From Lachnospiraceae bacterium (GTDB lineage: Bacteria; Bacillota; Clostridia; Lachnospirales; Lachnospiraceae), in the NCBI GenBank assembly GCA_017450485.1, contig JAFSTN010000028.1, forward strand, positions 62,001 through 126,000: 64,000 bases of DNA, written 5' to 3'. Positions within the stretch are counted from its first letter, which is position 1. Each line of letters opens with the position of its first letter. Shown piece after piece: positions 26,132 through 35,386 of this stretch. The notes under the pieces were generated by a model. It did no database searches. It saw nothing but the letters and a program-made list of their open reading frames with translations, and was not told the DNA's origin. Both the position numbers and the translations under genes were made by a program.

Positions 26132-27553
26132 TTGGATACCCCGGGTGTCATACAACTTATAGTTTTATTCGTTTTGCTGATATTATCGGCATTCTTTTCG
26201 TCAGCTGAGACGGCTTTTACCACAGTCAACAAGGTGCGTTTGCGCACACTTGCGGAGGACGGTAACAAGCGTGCTGTCAGAGTAGAGCATATCCTTTCGG
26301 ATTATTCCAAGATGCTCTCCACTATCCTTGTAGGCAATAATATAGTCAACATAGCTGCTTCATCCATAACGACGGCATTGACCATAAGAATATGGGGAAG
26401 CGTATTTGTCGGAGTCTCTTCCGGAGTGCTTACCTTCGTGGTGCTTATTTTGGGAGAAGTTGTGCCCAAGAACTGGGCGAAGATCAACAGCGACAAGCTT
26501 TCTCTGGCATACAGCGGAACCATCAGGTTCTTTATGGTTCTGCTCACGCCCATAGTATTTATAGTAGATAAGCTGTCACGCGGAGTCCTGAGACTGGTCG
26601 GCATGGATCCCGATGCCCAGGATGAGCAGATCACCGAAGATGAGCTTAAGACATATGTGGATGTCAGTCATGAGGGCGGTGAGATAGAGTCCGAGGAACA
26701 TGAGATGATATATAACGTTCTCAATTTCTCCGATTCCGAGGCAGAGGACATCATGATCCCCCGCGAGGACATGACCACGGTCAGCGTGGATGCCACATAC
26801 GATGAGCTTATGAACGTGTTCCGTGACAAAATGTTCACGCGTATCCCGGTATGGGAAGAGGAACCGGATAACTTCATCGGACTGGTGAATATAAAAGACT
26901 TTATCCTGGTGGAAGACAGGGATGCTTTCCGCATACGCGATATAATGCGTGAGGGAATGTATACAGTGGAGCATAAGAAGACACTGGATCTGCTCAAGGA
27001 GATGAAGGAAAAGACCCTGAGTCTGACCTATGTTCTGAATGAATACGGAAGCTGTGTGGGCATGATCACCATGGAGGATCTGCTCGAGGAGATCGTCGGT
27101 GATATCAGGGACGAGTTCGATGAGGACGAGGAAGAACTAATCATCGATCTGGGCGGACGCTCTTATCTGATAGAGGCTTCCATGAAGACTGATGATATCA
27201 ACGATTCCCTGGATACGGAGCTGCAGTCGGATGATTACGATTCGATCGGCGGACTTATGATAGAAGCGCTCGAGAGACTGCCTGAGGACGGTGAAGTTGT
27301 GGAGCTTGAGGACGGTACTCTCCTGCAGGCAAAGGGAATACACCAGAATCGTATACTTAAAGTACTCATGACGCTGCCCGAACCGAAGGCTGCGGGAGAA
27401 GAGAACGGTGAGGATACGGATGACAGTGACCGTCACCCGGAAAGGGACAGGTCAAAAGACGAAGAACCCCAGGCTTCGAGTCCGATCACGGACAGCAGTG
27501 ATGACGCAGATGACCGCCCGGCGGTTGAGATCGGTGCGGATGTGGAGATGTGA
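26132..27553 (+). CDS. CorC/HlyC (CNNM-type) membrane protein with paired CBS domains
   Basis: 473 residues from a TTG start at 26132, which has AGAAAGGA 7 nt upstream; the only nearby ATG (26127) is out of frame. The N-terminal DUF21 domain has four membrane segments, with FFSSAETAFTTVNKVRL and NNIVNIAASS conserved in the family. Two CBS domains follow (about 210-330, with DIMIPREDMTTVS and YVLNEYGSCVGMITMEDLLEEIVGDI), then a CorC/HlyC domain and an acidic Ser/Asp tail. Relatives affect magnesium or cobalt efflux. Hemolysin activity should not be assumed from the family name. Confidence 0.9.
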   Translation: MDTPGVIQLIVLFVLLILSAFFSSAETAFTTVNKVRLRTLAEDGNKRAVRVEHILSDYSKMLSTILVGNNIVNIAASSITTALTIRIWGSVFVGVSSGVLTFVVLILGEVVPKNWAKINSDKLSLAYSGTIRFFMVLLTPIVFIVDKLSRGVLRLVGMDPDAQDEQITEDELKTYVDVSHEGGEIESEEHEMIYNVLNFSDSEAEDIMIPREDMTTVSVDATYDELMNVFRDKMFTRIPVWEEEPDNFIGLVNIKDFILVEDRDAFRIRDIMREGMYTVEHKKTLDLLKEMKEKTLSLTYVLNEYGSCVGMITMEDLLEEIVGDIRDEFDEDEEELIIDLGGRSYLIEASMKTDDINDSLDTELQSDDYDSIGGLMIEALERLPEDGEVVELEDGTLLQAKGIHQNRILKVLMTLPEPKAAGEENGEDTDDSDRHPERDRSKDEEPQASSPITDSSDDADDRPAVEIGADVEM

Positions 27554-28032
27554 TGCAGATCACCGTAATATGCGTAGGCAGGATAAAAGAAAAGTTCTAC
27601 AAAGACGCGATCGGGGAATACTCGAAGCGTCTTTCGCGTTATTGTAAGCTGAATGTGATCGAAGTGGCTGATGAAATGACTCCTGACGGGTGCAGTGATG
27701 TCGAAAAGGACCGGATATTGACGAGGGAAGCGGAAAGGATAACAGCCAGATTACCGGAGTCCTCTCATATCATTACTCTCGAGATCCGGGGGAAGGAATA
27801 TACCTCCGAAGCCCTGGCTTCATATATAGAAGATCTGGGGATAAGCGGTGTCAGTCATATTGTTTTTATTATCGGGGGATCATTGGGATTGCATAAGTCC
27901 GTCACGGAACGGGCGGATATGCATTTGAGTTTCTCTCCAATGACTTTTCCGCATCAGCTGATGCGGGTCATTCTTCTGGAGCAGATATATCGAAGCTACC
28001 GGATAATGCACGGAGAACCCTATCATAAATGA
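27553..28032 (+). CDS. rlmH: 23S rRNA pseudouridine-1915 N3-methyltransferase
   Basis: 159 residues, standard length for RlmH. It begins MQITVICVGRIKEKFYKDAI and has the SPOUT trefoil-knot signatures IVFIIGGSLGLHKSV and FSPMTFPHQLMRVILLEQIYR, ending GEPYHK as nearly all RlmH proteins do. It methylates N3 of pseudouridine 1915 in helix 69 of 23S rRNA using AdoMet. The ATG overlaps the stop of the CBS-domain gene; a GTG at 27550 is directly before it. It converges with the AraC regulator gene, with no spacer. Confidence 0.96.
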   Translation: MQITVICVGRIKEKFYKDAIGEYSKRLSRYCKLNVIEVADEMTPDGCSDVEKDRILTREAERITARLPESSHIITLEIRGKEYTSEALASYIEDLGISGVSHIVFIIGGSLGLHKSVTERADMHLSFSPMTFPHQLMRVILLEQIYRSYRIMHGEPYHK

Positions 28033-28890
28033 TCAGGCATATCTCATCTTACGGTATTGTGTAGGTGTCATGCCCTTGATCTGCTTGAACATGCGTATGA
28101 ATGCGGACAGGCTCTCGAAGCCCGATGCCGTGGCAACGTCCGTGATGGACATATCTTCTCTGGCGAGCAGCAGCTCTGCATGCTCGATCCTCTTGTGACT
28201 AACATATTGATAAAAGGTCTGTCCCGAGAACTGCTTGAACAGACGACTGAAGTGGAATTTGGAGAATCCGCTCAAGTCGGCCATCTGATCTAGGGAGAGC
28301 TCTTCGGTGCAGTTGTTTGCGATGTAATCACATATGGTGATGAACTTGGCCGTATATTCCTGACGCTTATCGGCCGTGGTGTCGAAGGTGGTCGCATTTG
28401 ACATATAGTATCTGCCGGTTATGGACAGCATCTCGAGGAGCTTGCTGTATATGACCGCCTCGGAAAGAGAACTGAAGAACTGATACTCATCGGCGATCTC
28501 GAGCAGGAGTTTTCTGACATCCGGATAAATATCGGGAGCAGTAGCTGCCGTGATCAGCCTTACCGGAGCCATCAGCGACAGGATCGCATCTATCTCCTTG
28601 AGCTGATGGAGAAACTGCATTTCAGGCTGGAATATGATCCTTTTGCCTTTCGGAGGGGCATACAGGGTATGCAGGTTGCATGGGAATATAAAGAGGATAT
28701 CACCCTCTCGCAGCTCGAACCTGTGTCCCGCAACCTCGGCGATATAATAACTCTCGAGGGGCATGATTATCTCCATGGACGAATGCCAGTGCGGAGGATA
28801 GTCTTCGGCCTTGTCGTTCATATATAATCTGATATTGGTGTCACCGCGGTGGTTGACTGTCTCAAATATGCCCTGAAGGTTCTCGATCAT
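28033..28890 (-). CDS. AraC family regulator with cupin sensor domain
   Basis: 285 residues from ATG 28890, which has CGGAG upstream; the longer open frame to 29055 has no conserved features. Residues 15-100 form an arabinose-binding cupin with HWHSSMEIIMPLE and REGDILFIFPCNLHTLYAP. Residues about 185-285 hold two helix-turn-helix units, LSLDQMADLSGFSKFHFSRLFK and SITDVATASGFESLSAFIR, then KQIKGMTPTQYR, the AraC signature. It is transcribed away from the sugar-binding protein gene at 29148, so it is the likely regulator of that importer and the GH3 gene. Confidence 0.9.
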   Translation of the reverse strand: MIENLQGIFETVNHRGDTNIRLYMNDKAEDYPPHWHSSMEIIMPLESYYIAEVAGHRFELREGDILFIFPCNLHTLYAPPKGKRIIFQPEMQFLHQLKEIDAILSLMAPVRLITAATAPDIYPDVRKLLLEIADEYQFFSSLSEAVIYSKLLEMLSITGRYYMSNATTFDTTADKRQEYTAKFITICDYIANNCTEELSLDQMADLSGFSKFHFSRLFKQFSGQTFYQYVSHKRIEHAELLLAREDMSITDVATASGFESLSAFIRMFKQIKGMTPTQYRKMRYA

Positions 28891-28948
28891 ATTCCGGTGT
28901 CTCCGAATAATTGCCAACTTTGGTGAAAATCGGTTCTGTAATAATGCA

Positions 28949-29118
28949 ATTTTAGCATTCTTTTCGCTAATTATAAAGGATTTATAGTGCAAAATACACG
29001 TGAATAATAGAAATCTTAAACAACTACATAGCAATAATTGATAGCTATAAAACAATTTTTTGAAAGAAGCACCCCGTGATTATGTGATATTTTAGCATCA
29101 AGACAGCATAGTGCTGTC
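28949..29118. promoter_or_regulatory. Candidate operator elements in the AraC/importer divergent region
   Basis: The 257-nt gap 28891-29147 is AT-rich. ATTTTAGCAT occurs exactly twice, at 28949-28958 and 29089-29098. A perfect palindrome, GACAGCA-TAG-TGCTGTC without mismatch, lies at 29102-29118, ending 29 nt before the binding-protein start codon. The repeats are candidate AraC sites and the palindrome is a candidate operator or leader hairpin. TTGAAA at 29060-29065 is a possible -35 box but no convincing -10 box follows at standard spacing. Confidence 0.4.
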
Positions 29119-29147
29119 AGTAAACCATCTTTATAGGAGGTAATATT

Positions 29148-30500
29148 ATGAAAATGAAACGTTTAGTTTCAGTTCTCTTAGCAGGCGCTATGACACTTTC
29201 ACTCGTAGCTTGCGGTAGCTCCGCACCTGCAACAGAGACAGCTCCCGCAGCAACTGAGGAGGCAGCTCCTGCAGCAACTGAGGAAGCAGCTCCCGCAGCA
29301 ACTGAGGAAGCAACTTCAGACGAGCCTGTAACTCTTACTATGTGGTGTATCGCTACAGAAGGTGACTCTAACCGTCACGCATATGAGCAGGCTATCGCTG
29401 ATATGGAAGAGAAGTATCCCAACGTAACACTTGAGTGGGAAGCAATCGAGAACGAAGCTTACAAGACCAAGATCGCTACTGCTATGGCAGACGGCACAGA
29501 TCTTCCTGACATCTTCTTCACATGGTCATGTGCATTCCTTGGCGACTTCGTAGCTCAGGACAGAGTATATTGCCTGGATGATACCCTTGCAAAGTATTCT
29601 GATGAGCTTCCTGAGAGCATGCTGGGCAACACCACATACGACGGAAAGCACTATGGTGTTCCGTTAACCATGAACATAGTTGCTCTGTTCGCTAACATGG
29701 ATCTGCTTGCAGAGGCAGGCTGGGATCATGTTCCGGTTGATTATGATGAGCTTATGCAGTGCTGTGATGATCTTGTAGCAGCAGGCATCATTCCTTTCGG
29801 ATGTGCAGGTGGCGAGACTTGGTGTGTTACCGAGTATCTTGAGCCCATCATCGAGAAGAGCATCGGCGCTGACGCTCTGAACGATATCTTCCTTGGAAAA
29901 GCAACCTATAACAACCCTGATGTTGCTAAGGCTGTTGATACTTTCCAGGAAATGATCGATAAGGGTTACTTCGATCCCGCAGGTGCTTCACTTCCTAACG
30001 ATGATGTTAAGGCTAACTTCATGGCAGGAAGAACCGCTTTCTATCAGAACGGTACCTGGAACTGCGCAGACTTCGCAAACGATGCTGAGTTCCTTCCTAA
30101 GGTTCAGGTTACTGAGTTCCCTGTAATCGATTCCAGCAAGTCCAAGCTTGGACAGCTCATCGGTGGACCTTCCGATACTCTTGCAGTATCCGCTTCTTCA
30201 CCTAACGCTGAACTTGCAGCTGAGTACACAGCTGAGCTTGGTAAGCTGATCTGCCACTATGGATATCTTGATGGTTGTGGACTTCCCGCTTGGATTCCTT
30301 ATGGAGATACCAGCTCGATCAATCCTCTGACCCAGTCTGTAGCTGAGATCTGTGCAAACGCTGATGCATACGTTCTGTTCGGTGATACAGCTATGAGCGC
30401 TGTTGACAAGGATCCTTACCTCGATGCTGTTGCTAAGGTTTATGGCAAAGAGCTTGACGGCCAGGGCTTCATTGATGAACTGGCAGGCGCTATCAGATAA
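29148..30500 (+). CDS. CUT1-type sugar ABC transporter substrate-binding lipoprotein
   Basis: 450 residues. Signal peptide with lipobox LSLVAC, lipidated Cys22. A linker at about 25-56 contains three copies of APAATEEA. The mature protein is a family 1 extracellular solute-binding protein: VTLTMWCIATEG, MADGTDLPDIFFTW and FMAGRTAFYQNGTWNC are typical of oligosaccharide-binding members. Codon use is strongly biased and unlike most neighbours, suggesting very high expression. A terminator after it separates it from the permease genes, so it should be made in excess over them. Downstream GH3 suggests xylo- or gluco-oligosaccharides as ligand. Confidence 0.93.
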   Translation: MKMKRLVSVLLAGAMTLSLVACGSSAPATETAPAATEEAAPAATEEAAPAATEEATSDEPVTLTMWCIATEGDSNRHAYEQAIADMEEKYPNVTLEWEAIENEAYKTKIATAMADGTDLPDIFFTWSCAFLGDFVAQDRVYCLDDTLAKYSDELPESMLGNTTYDGKHYGVPLTMNIVALFANMDLLAEAGWDHVPVDYDELMQCCDDLVAAGIIPFGCAGGETWCVTEYLEPIIEKSIGADALNDIFLGKATYNNPDVAKAVDTFQEMIDKGYFDPAGASLPNDDVKANFMAGRTAFYQNGTWNCADFANDAEFLPKVQVTEFPVIDSSKSKLGQLIGGPSDTLAVSASSPNAELAAEYTAELGKLICHYGYLDGCGLPAWIPYGDTSSINPLTQSVAEICANADAYVLFGDTAMSAVDKDPYLDAVAKVYGKELDGQGFIDELAGAIR

Positions 30501-30529
30501 TCATCTATCTGTAACGTAAAACAATGAAT

Positions 30530-30580
30530 AGTGGCCTTCCCGTTTTTCCCAAATGGGGATGGGGGAAGGCCACTTTTTTT
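30530..30580 (+). terminator. Intercistronic terminator/attenuator between binding protein and permeases
   Basis: AGTGGCCTTCCC (30530-30541) pairs with GGGAAGGCCACT (3063-30574, i.e. 30563-30574) and is followed by seven T. Partial read-through would give the usual excess of binding protein over permeases. Confidence 0.92.
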
Positions 30581-30614
30581 CTAATCATTTTCCTGATAAC
30601 GGAAGGATATGATC

Positions 30615-31502
30615 ATGAACAAAAAGAGTAAACCATTTACAATCATAGCTTTTCTTCTCCCGGCGCTGATCCTGTTCATAGGCATACTGATCTGGCCCAT
30701 CATAGCATCGGTCCATCACAGCTTATATACTTACCCGACATTTTCGGATCCGGGAGACTTTGTCGGATTTAAAAACTACACAGATCTGTTTTCTTCACAG
30801 TATGATTTCGGACGAGCCATCCTTAATGCTCTGATACTTGCGGCTCTTTCGGTGTTTATCCAGCTGCCGTTGTCTTTGGGCCTCGCACTGATGCTGGGTA
30901 AAGGAATTAAAGGCGAACGTTTCTATCTCTCGGTATACTTTGCACCGGTGCTCATATCCGCGGTTGTAATCGGTATGCTGTGGGAGAAAATATACAATCC
31001 CATATACGGTCTTGTGACCAAGGCCGCCGAAGCTCTCAGCATCTCGGTTCCGCCTGAGGGACTTCTGGGTAATCCGAAGACAGCACTTTTGGCTGTTTTC
31101 ATTCCTACGATATGGCAATATGTCGGGTATCATATGCTCCTGATGTATGCAGGAATCAAAGGTGTATCTCCCGAGCTTCGCGAGGCTGCCAAGCTTGACG
31201 GAGCCACCGACGGACAGGTCAACAGGTATGTGGTCATCCCTGCCATCAAGCCGATCATCAAGGTCAGCATCATATTTGCCATAACGGGATCGTTAAAGTC
31301 GTACGATCTGATCAAAGTATTTGCGAAGGACGCCTACAATTGTTCCTACAAGGTTCCCAGCTTGCTTTTGGTCCGTTATGCATTTCACAATGCAGGTGGT
31401 ATAGCCAGTGCCATAGCGGTCATAATGATCATCATGTGCTTTGGTTTTGCTATCCTCATAAACTGGTTGTTTAAGGAGAGAGATCCGTATGGCAAAAAAT
31501 GA
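30615..31502 (+). CDS. Sugar ABC transporter permease (MalF/UgpA-like)
   Basis: 295 residues, six membrane segments. The cytoplasmic EAA loop reads LREAAKLDGATDGQVNRYVVIPAIKP, the contact for the ATPase. ATG 30615 is preferred over 30609 because GGAAGGA at 30601-30607 lies 7 nt before it. It overlaps the next permease gene by 14 nt. Together with that gene it forms the channel of the CUT1 importer whose binding protein is encoded upstream. No ATPase gene is present in this operon. Confidence 0.92.
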   Translation: MNKKSKPFTIIAFLLPALILFIGILIWPIIASVHHSLYTYPTFSDPGDFVGFKNYTDLFSSQYDFGRAILNALILAALSVFIQLPLSLGLALMLGKGIKGERFYLSVYFAPVLISAVVIGMLWEKIYNPIYGLVTKAAEALSISVPPEGLLGNPKTALLAVFIPTIWQYVGYHMLLMYAGIKGVSPELREAAKLDGATDGQVNRYVVIPAIKPIIKVSIIFAITGSLKSYDLIKVFAKDAYNCSYKVPSLLLVRYAFHNAGGIASAIAVIMIIMCFGFAILINWLFKERDPYGKK

Positions 31503-32409
31503 TATTTTTTCATATAACACAGAAATGTACAGTGTAAAGAAAACGAATAAAGTCGTTGATGCACTGATATATGTCGGACTGATCGTCTGGCTTTTGATCG
31601 ATCTGTTCCCGCTGTACTATCTGCTTACATTTTCTCTTAAGAGTTCCAAGGAGATCACGGGAACAAACGTTATCGGCCTTCCCAAAGAGTGGCTGTGGAG
31701 CAACTACGCAAGAGTGTTCCAGCTGGGTAAGAAGACCGGAAAACCTGCCATGAGGCATTTCTTTGCCAATGGCGGTATCGAGAAGTGCTTCTCGAACAGT
31801 GTGCTCGTAGCGGTAGCGACCATAGCTATCTGCCTGATCGCGGGTCTTATGGCTACATATGCGATCACAAGAATAGTCTGGAAGGGAAGCAAGACATTAA
31901 ACAGCATTTTTATGCTGGGTATTACGATCCCCATGCACGTAGCTCTTTATCCGATCTATTCTTCGTTCGGTAAAATAGGTATCCTGCACAGCTATTGGGG
32001 GCTCATCATTCCGTACGCGGCGTTCTCACTATCCATGGCGATAATGGTGTGTACCGGATTTATGAACGATATTCCCAAAGAGCTGGACGAATCGGCGTGT
32101 ATAGACGGTTGCGGATCGTGGGGGATATTCTTTCATATCATTTGTCCGCTTATGAAACCCGCACTTGCCACGATGAGTATCTACATCTTCCTGCAGTGCT
32201 GGAACGAGTTCATGTTCTCGAGTGTGTTCGGAGATGAAGCACATTATACACTGCCTGTTTTTGTATCAAATCTGAAGGGCAGCAACATAACCGACTGGGG
32301 TCTGGTAGGTGCCGGTCTGGTACTGGCAACGTTCCCCATGCTCATCACTTATGTATTTATGAGCAGGCGTATCCAGGAGAGTTTCATGGTTGGTGCAGTG
32401 AAGGGTTAA
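31489..32409 (+). CDS. Sugar ABC transporter permease (MalG/UgpE-like)
   Basis: 306 residues, six membrane segments. The EAA loop reads PKELDESACIDGCGSWGIFFHIICPLMKPA, with the conserved E-x-A-x-x-D-G core as ELDESACIDG. An N-terminal cytoplasmic stretch of about 20 residues precedes the first segment. It pairs with the preceding permease. The ATP-binding subunit must come from elsewhere; the UgpC-type ATPase at 20784-21893 is the only candidate in this window. Confidence 0.92.
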   Translation: MAKNDIFSYNTEMYSVKKTNKVVDALIYVGLIVWLLIDLFPLYYLLTFSLKSSKEITGTNVIGLPKEWLWSNYARVFQLGKKTGKPAMRHFFANGGIEKCFSNSVLVAVATIAICLIAGLMATYAITRIVWKGSKTLNSIFMLGITIPMHVALYPIYSSFGKIGILHSYWGLIIPYAAFSLSMAIMVCTGFMNDIPKELDESACIDGCGSWGIFFHIICPLMKPALATMSIYIFLQCWNEFMFSSVFGDEAHYTLPVFVSNLKGSNITDWGLVGAGLVLATFPMLITYVFMSRRIQESFMVGAVKG

Positions 32410-32448
32410 TGCCGAGCATTGCCGCGATCGAAGGGATAATGGTATTCA

Positions 32449-34647
32449 ATGAATAAACATGATTTAAGAGATAAAGCCAGGGCTGAAGCACGCTCGAAAG
32501 CCGAGGCACTGGTAGCGCAGATGACCCTGGAAGAAAAAGCAGAGCAGCTGAAGTATGATGCACCGGCTAATGAAAGACTCGGTATCCCGGCATATAACTG
32601 GTGGAACGAGGGTTTGCACGGTGTAGCACGTGCCGGCGTGGCCACAGTATTTCCGCAGGCTATAGGCATGGCGGCCACATTTGATGCCGATCTGCTTAAG
32701 GCAGAGGGTGACTGCGTGGCAACTGAAGGCAGAGCCAAGTACAATGCCAGTGCAAAGCACGGAGACAGGGATATATACAAGGGGCTTACATTCTGGTCCC
32801 CTAATGTAAACATATTCAGAGATCCCAGATGGGGGCGCGGACATGAGACACTCGGAGAAGACCCTTATCTGACATCCAGGCTCGGTCTGGCCTTTGTAGA
32901 AGGGCTTCAGGGAGAAGAGGGTGAACTGAAGGCGGCGGGATGCGCCAAGCATTATGCGGTTCATTCCGGTCCCGAAGGGATCCGGCATGAGTTTGATGCG
33001 ATCGCCAGTCGTAAAGATATGGAGGAAACATATCTGCCGGCATTTGAGACCCTGGTCAAAGAGGGCGACGTGGAATCCGTCATGGGTGCATATAACCGCA
33101 CCAACGGAGAAGTATGCTGCGGAAGCAAGACATTACTGAAAGATATCCTCAGGGAGAAATGGGGTTTCAAGGGCCATGTAGTTTCGGACTGCTGGGCGAT
33201 AGCTGATTTCCATACCAAACATATGGTAACCTCCACTCCGGAGGAATCAGCTGCACTCGCACTGGAGAACGGCTGCGATTTAAACTGCGGTAACACTTAT
33301 CTCCATATGATGAGTGCCTACGAACAGGGACTTGTGACTGAAGAGCAGATCACAGAGGCCGCTGTCAGACTGTTTACCACCAGATATCTGCTGGGTATCA
33401 TGGATGGAAGCAAGTATGATTCGGTACCATATGAAGAAGTGGAAAGCCCCGAGCATGTGGAACTCTCGCTAAAAGCGGCCAGAGAGTCGATAGTTCTTCT
33501 TGATAATCACAAAAAGGCGCTCCCTCTCAATATCGATAAGATAAAGACCATAGGTGTGATAGGCCCCAATGCCGACAGCATCAAAGCACTGATAGGCAAT
33601 TATCACGGAACGGGATCACAATACGTGACCGTTCTTGAAGGTATCCGTGCTTATGTCAAAGATAAGGCCAGGGTTATGTATTCGGACGGATGTGCACTGT
33701 TCCAGGACAGAACAGAACATCTGGCTGTAGCCGGCGATCGTATCAGTGAAGCATTGACCGTAGCCGAGCACAGTGATGTAGTGATACTCTGCCTGGGACT
33801 TGACGAGACGCTGGAGGGTGAGGAAGGAGATACCGGTAACAGTTATGCATCCGGAGATAAGAACGATCTGCTTCTGCCCGAGTCTCAGCGTAAACTCTGT
33901 GAAGCTCTCGCCGGGTGCGACACACCGGTGATCGTATGCAATATGACCGGATCCGCCATGGACCTGTCCTATATGGCAGAACACTTCGATGCCATACTTC
34001 AGACATGGTATCCCGGTGTCAAAGGCGGTCAGGCTGTAGCCGAGATACTTTTCGGAGAGATTTCGCCTTCCGGCAAGCTTCCGGTTACTTTCTATGACGG
34101 TATGGACAGGCTGCCCGAGTTTACGGACTATGCCATGAAGGGACGTACTTACAGATATATCGAGGGTGAGGCTCAGTATCCTTTCGGATACGGTCTGACA
34201 TACTCGGATGTAAACGTAGATTCCGCGATCATCAAAACGGCTGAAGTCAAAAAGCAGACTTCCGGAGATGAGTCGAGTGATCCGGTTATCAAAGCCGGCC
34301 TGGCTAATGACGGAGAGGTGTATGTTGCAGAGGTTGAGGTGACAGTTACAAACAAGGGCACATTTGCCACGGACGAAGTGGTTCAGCTCTATCTTCGAAA
34401 CAGGACTTCAAGGTTTGCTCCTCCGCATGCGATCCTGGGCGGATTTTGCAGGATTTCCCTTAAACCGGGTGAGACCGTGAAGGTTACGATCGCATTGGAG
34501 GATCCTTCATTTACCGTAGTGGATGATGAAGGGAACCGTATTCATGACGGGAAGTCATATACGGTATATGCAGGTACATCACAGCCCGATGCAAAGAGCG
34601 TTTCCTTGACCGGCCACAGTCCTGTATCGGCAGAGCTTGATTTTTGA
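32449..34647 (+). CDS. GH3 glycoside hydrolase, beta-xylosidase/beta-glucosidase type
   Basis: 732 residues, no signal peptide, so cytoplasmic. MTLEEKAEQL and AYNWWNEGLHGVARAG are the start of GH3 enzymes of the beta-xylosidase-like branch. KHYAVHSGPEGIRHEF carries the substrate-binding Lys-His, and the nucleophile is the aspartate in HVVSDCWAI (about residue 247). An alpha/beta sandwich domain follows, with AKVG-like TIGVIGPNADS, then a fibronectin-III-like C-terminal domain ending about residue 715. It is the last gene behind the sugar importer and should split imported oligosaccharides. Xylo- versus gluco-specificity is not certain. Confidence 0.9.
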   Translation: MNKHDLRDKARAEARSKAEALVAQMTLEEKAEQLKYDAPANERLGIPAYNWWNEGLHGVARAGVATVFPQAIGMAATFDADLLKAEGDCVATEGRAKYNASAKHGDRDIYKGLTFWSPNVNIFRDPRWGRGHETLGEDPYLTSRLGLAFVEGLQGEEGELKAAGCAKHYAVHSGPEGIRHEFDAIASRKDMEETYLPAFETLVKEGDVESVMGAYNRTNGEVCCGSKTLLKDILREKWGFKGHVVSDCWAIADFHTKHMVTSTPEESAALALENGCDLNCGNTYLHMMSAYEQGLVTEEQITEAAVRLFTTRYLLGIMDGSKYDSVPYEEVESPEHVELSLKAARESIVLLDNHKKALPLNIDKIKTIGVIGPNADSIKALIGNYHGTGSQYVTVLEGIRAYVKDKARVMYSDGCALFQDRTEHLAVAGDRISEALTVAEHSDVVILCLGLDETLEGEEGDTGNSYASGDKNDLLLPESQRKLCEALAGCDTPVIVCNMTGSAMDLSYMAEHFDAILQTWYPGVKGGQAVAEILFGEISPSGKLPVTFYDGMDRLPEFTDYAMKGRTYRYIEGEAQYPFGYGLTYSDVNVDSAIIKTAEVKKQTSGDESSDPVIKAGLANDGEVYVAEVEVTVTNKGTFATDEVVQLYLRNRTSRFAPPHAILGGFCRISLKPGETVKVTIALEDPSFTVVDDEGNRIHDGKSYTVYAGTSQPDAKSVSLTGHSPVSAELDF

Positions 34648-34684
34648 TTCAGAAGAGTAGCATAATAGGTTTACCATTCCAATT

Positions 34685-34714
34685 GAGACCCGCAGGTTTA
34701 CCCCTGCGGGTTTC
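34685..34714 (+). terminator. Hairpin between GH3 and LUD genes, possible terminator
   Basis: GAGACCCGCAGG (34685-34696) pairs with CCTGCGGGTTTC (34703-34714), twelve pairs with one G-U, loop of six. No real U-tract follows, so termination on this strand is doubtful; it may protect the mRNA 3' end. Confidence 0.5.
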
Positions 34715-34740
34715 AAGCCATAACACAGGAGGATGTGTGA

Positions 34741-35370
34741 ATGAACGAAAACATTATCAAAAGAAATGACCTGTTGTCTGCCCGCATAATCAAGGGGCTC
34801 GAATCCAGAAATATGTCGGGATACTATGCTCACGATATCGAGGAGGCCCGAAAGATCGCGCTTGATCTGATCCCGGAGGGGAGCAGTGTTACCATGGGAG
34901 GATGCATGAGCGCACACGAGATAGGACTGGTGGATGCGGTCAAAACCGGTAACTACGACTTCATAGACCGTGATGCGGAAACTGATAAGAGAGCTGCTAT
35001 GCTCAAGGCCTACGATGCAGATGTATATCTGGCAAGTGCTAATGCAATGACAGAGGACGGCGTGCTGGTAAATATAGACGGTAATTCGAATCGTGTGTCG
35101 GCTATAGCGCAGGGTCCGAAGAAGGTCATATTCATTGTCGGCATGAATAAGGTATGTGCGGATGTTGATGCCGCCATGAAGAGGGCACGCAATGTGGCTG
35201 CTCCGATCAATGCGCAGAGATTTAATCTCAAGACTCCGTGCGCACAGACGGGTTCATGCATGAACTGTAAGTCACCCGATACCATATGCTGTCAGTTCCT
35301 TATCACACGTTTCTCACGTCATGAGGGACGCATACATGTGATCCTGGTAAATGACTCTCTCGGATTCTGA
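34741..35370 (+). CDS. LUD-domain protein (LutC/DUF162 family)
   Basis: 209 residues. RNMSGYYAHDIEEARKIALDLIP, then GSSVTMGGCMSAHEIGL and DVYLASANAMTEDGVLVNIDG match the LUD domain of lactate-utilisation proteins. The C-terminal part is rich in cysteine: CAQTGSCMNCKSPDTICC. Stand-alone members of this kind are common in gut Clostridia and their substrate is not known; the LutAB partner subunits are not nearby. The start has AGGAGG upstream (34728-34733). Confidence 0.87.
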   Translation: MNENIIKRNDLLSARIIKGLESRNMSGYYAHDIEEARKIALDLIPEGSSVTMGGCMSAHEIGLVDAVKTGNYDFIDRDAETDKRAAMLKAYDADVYLASANAMTEDGVLVNIDGNSNRVSAIAQGPKKVIFIVGMNKVCADVDAAMKRARNVAAPINAQRFNLKTPCAQTGSCMNCKSPDTICCQFLITRFSRHEGRIHVILVNDSLGF

Positions 35371-35386
35371 TCTCACAGAATGCAAA

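Noticed and set aside
28891-29055. Longer AraC protein starting at 29055
   Set aside because: The extra 55 residues are AT-biased, hydrophobic and without family similarity; ATG 28890 has a ribosome site and opens the cupin domain properly.
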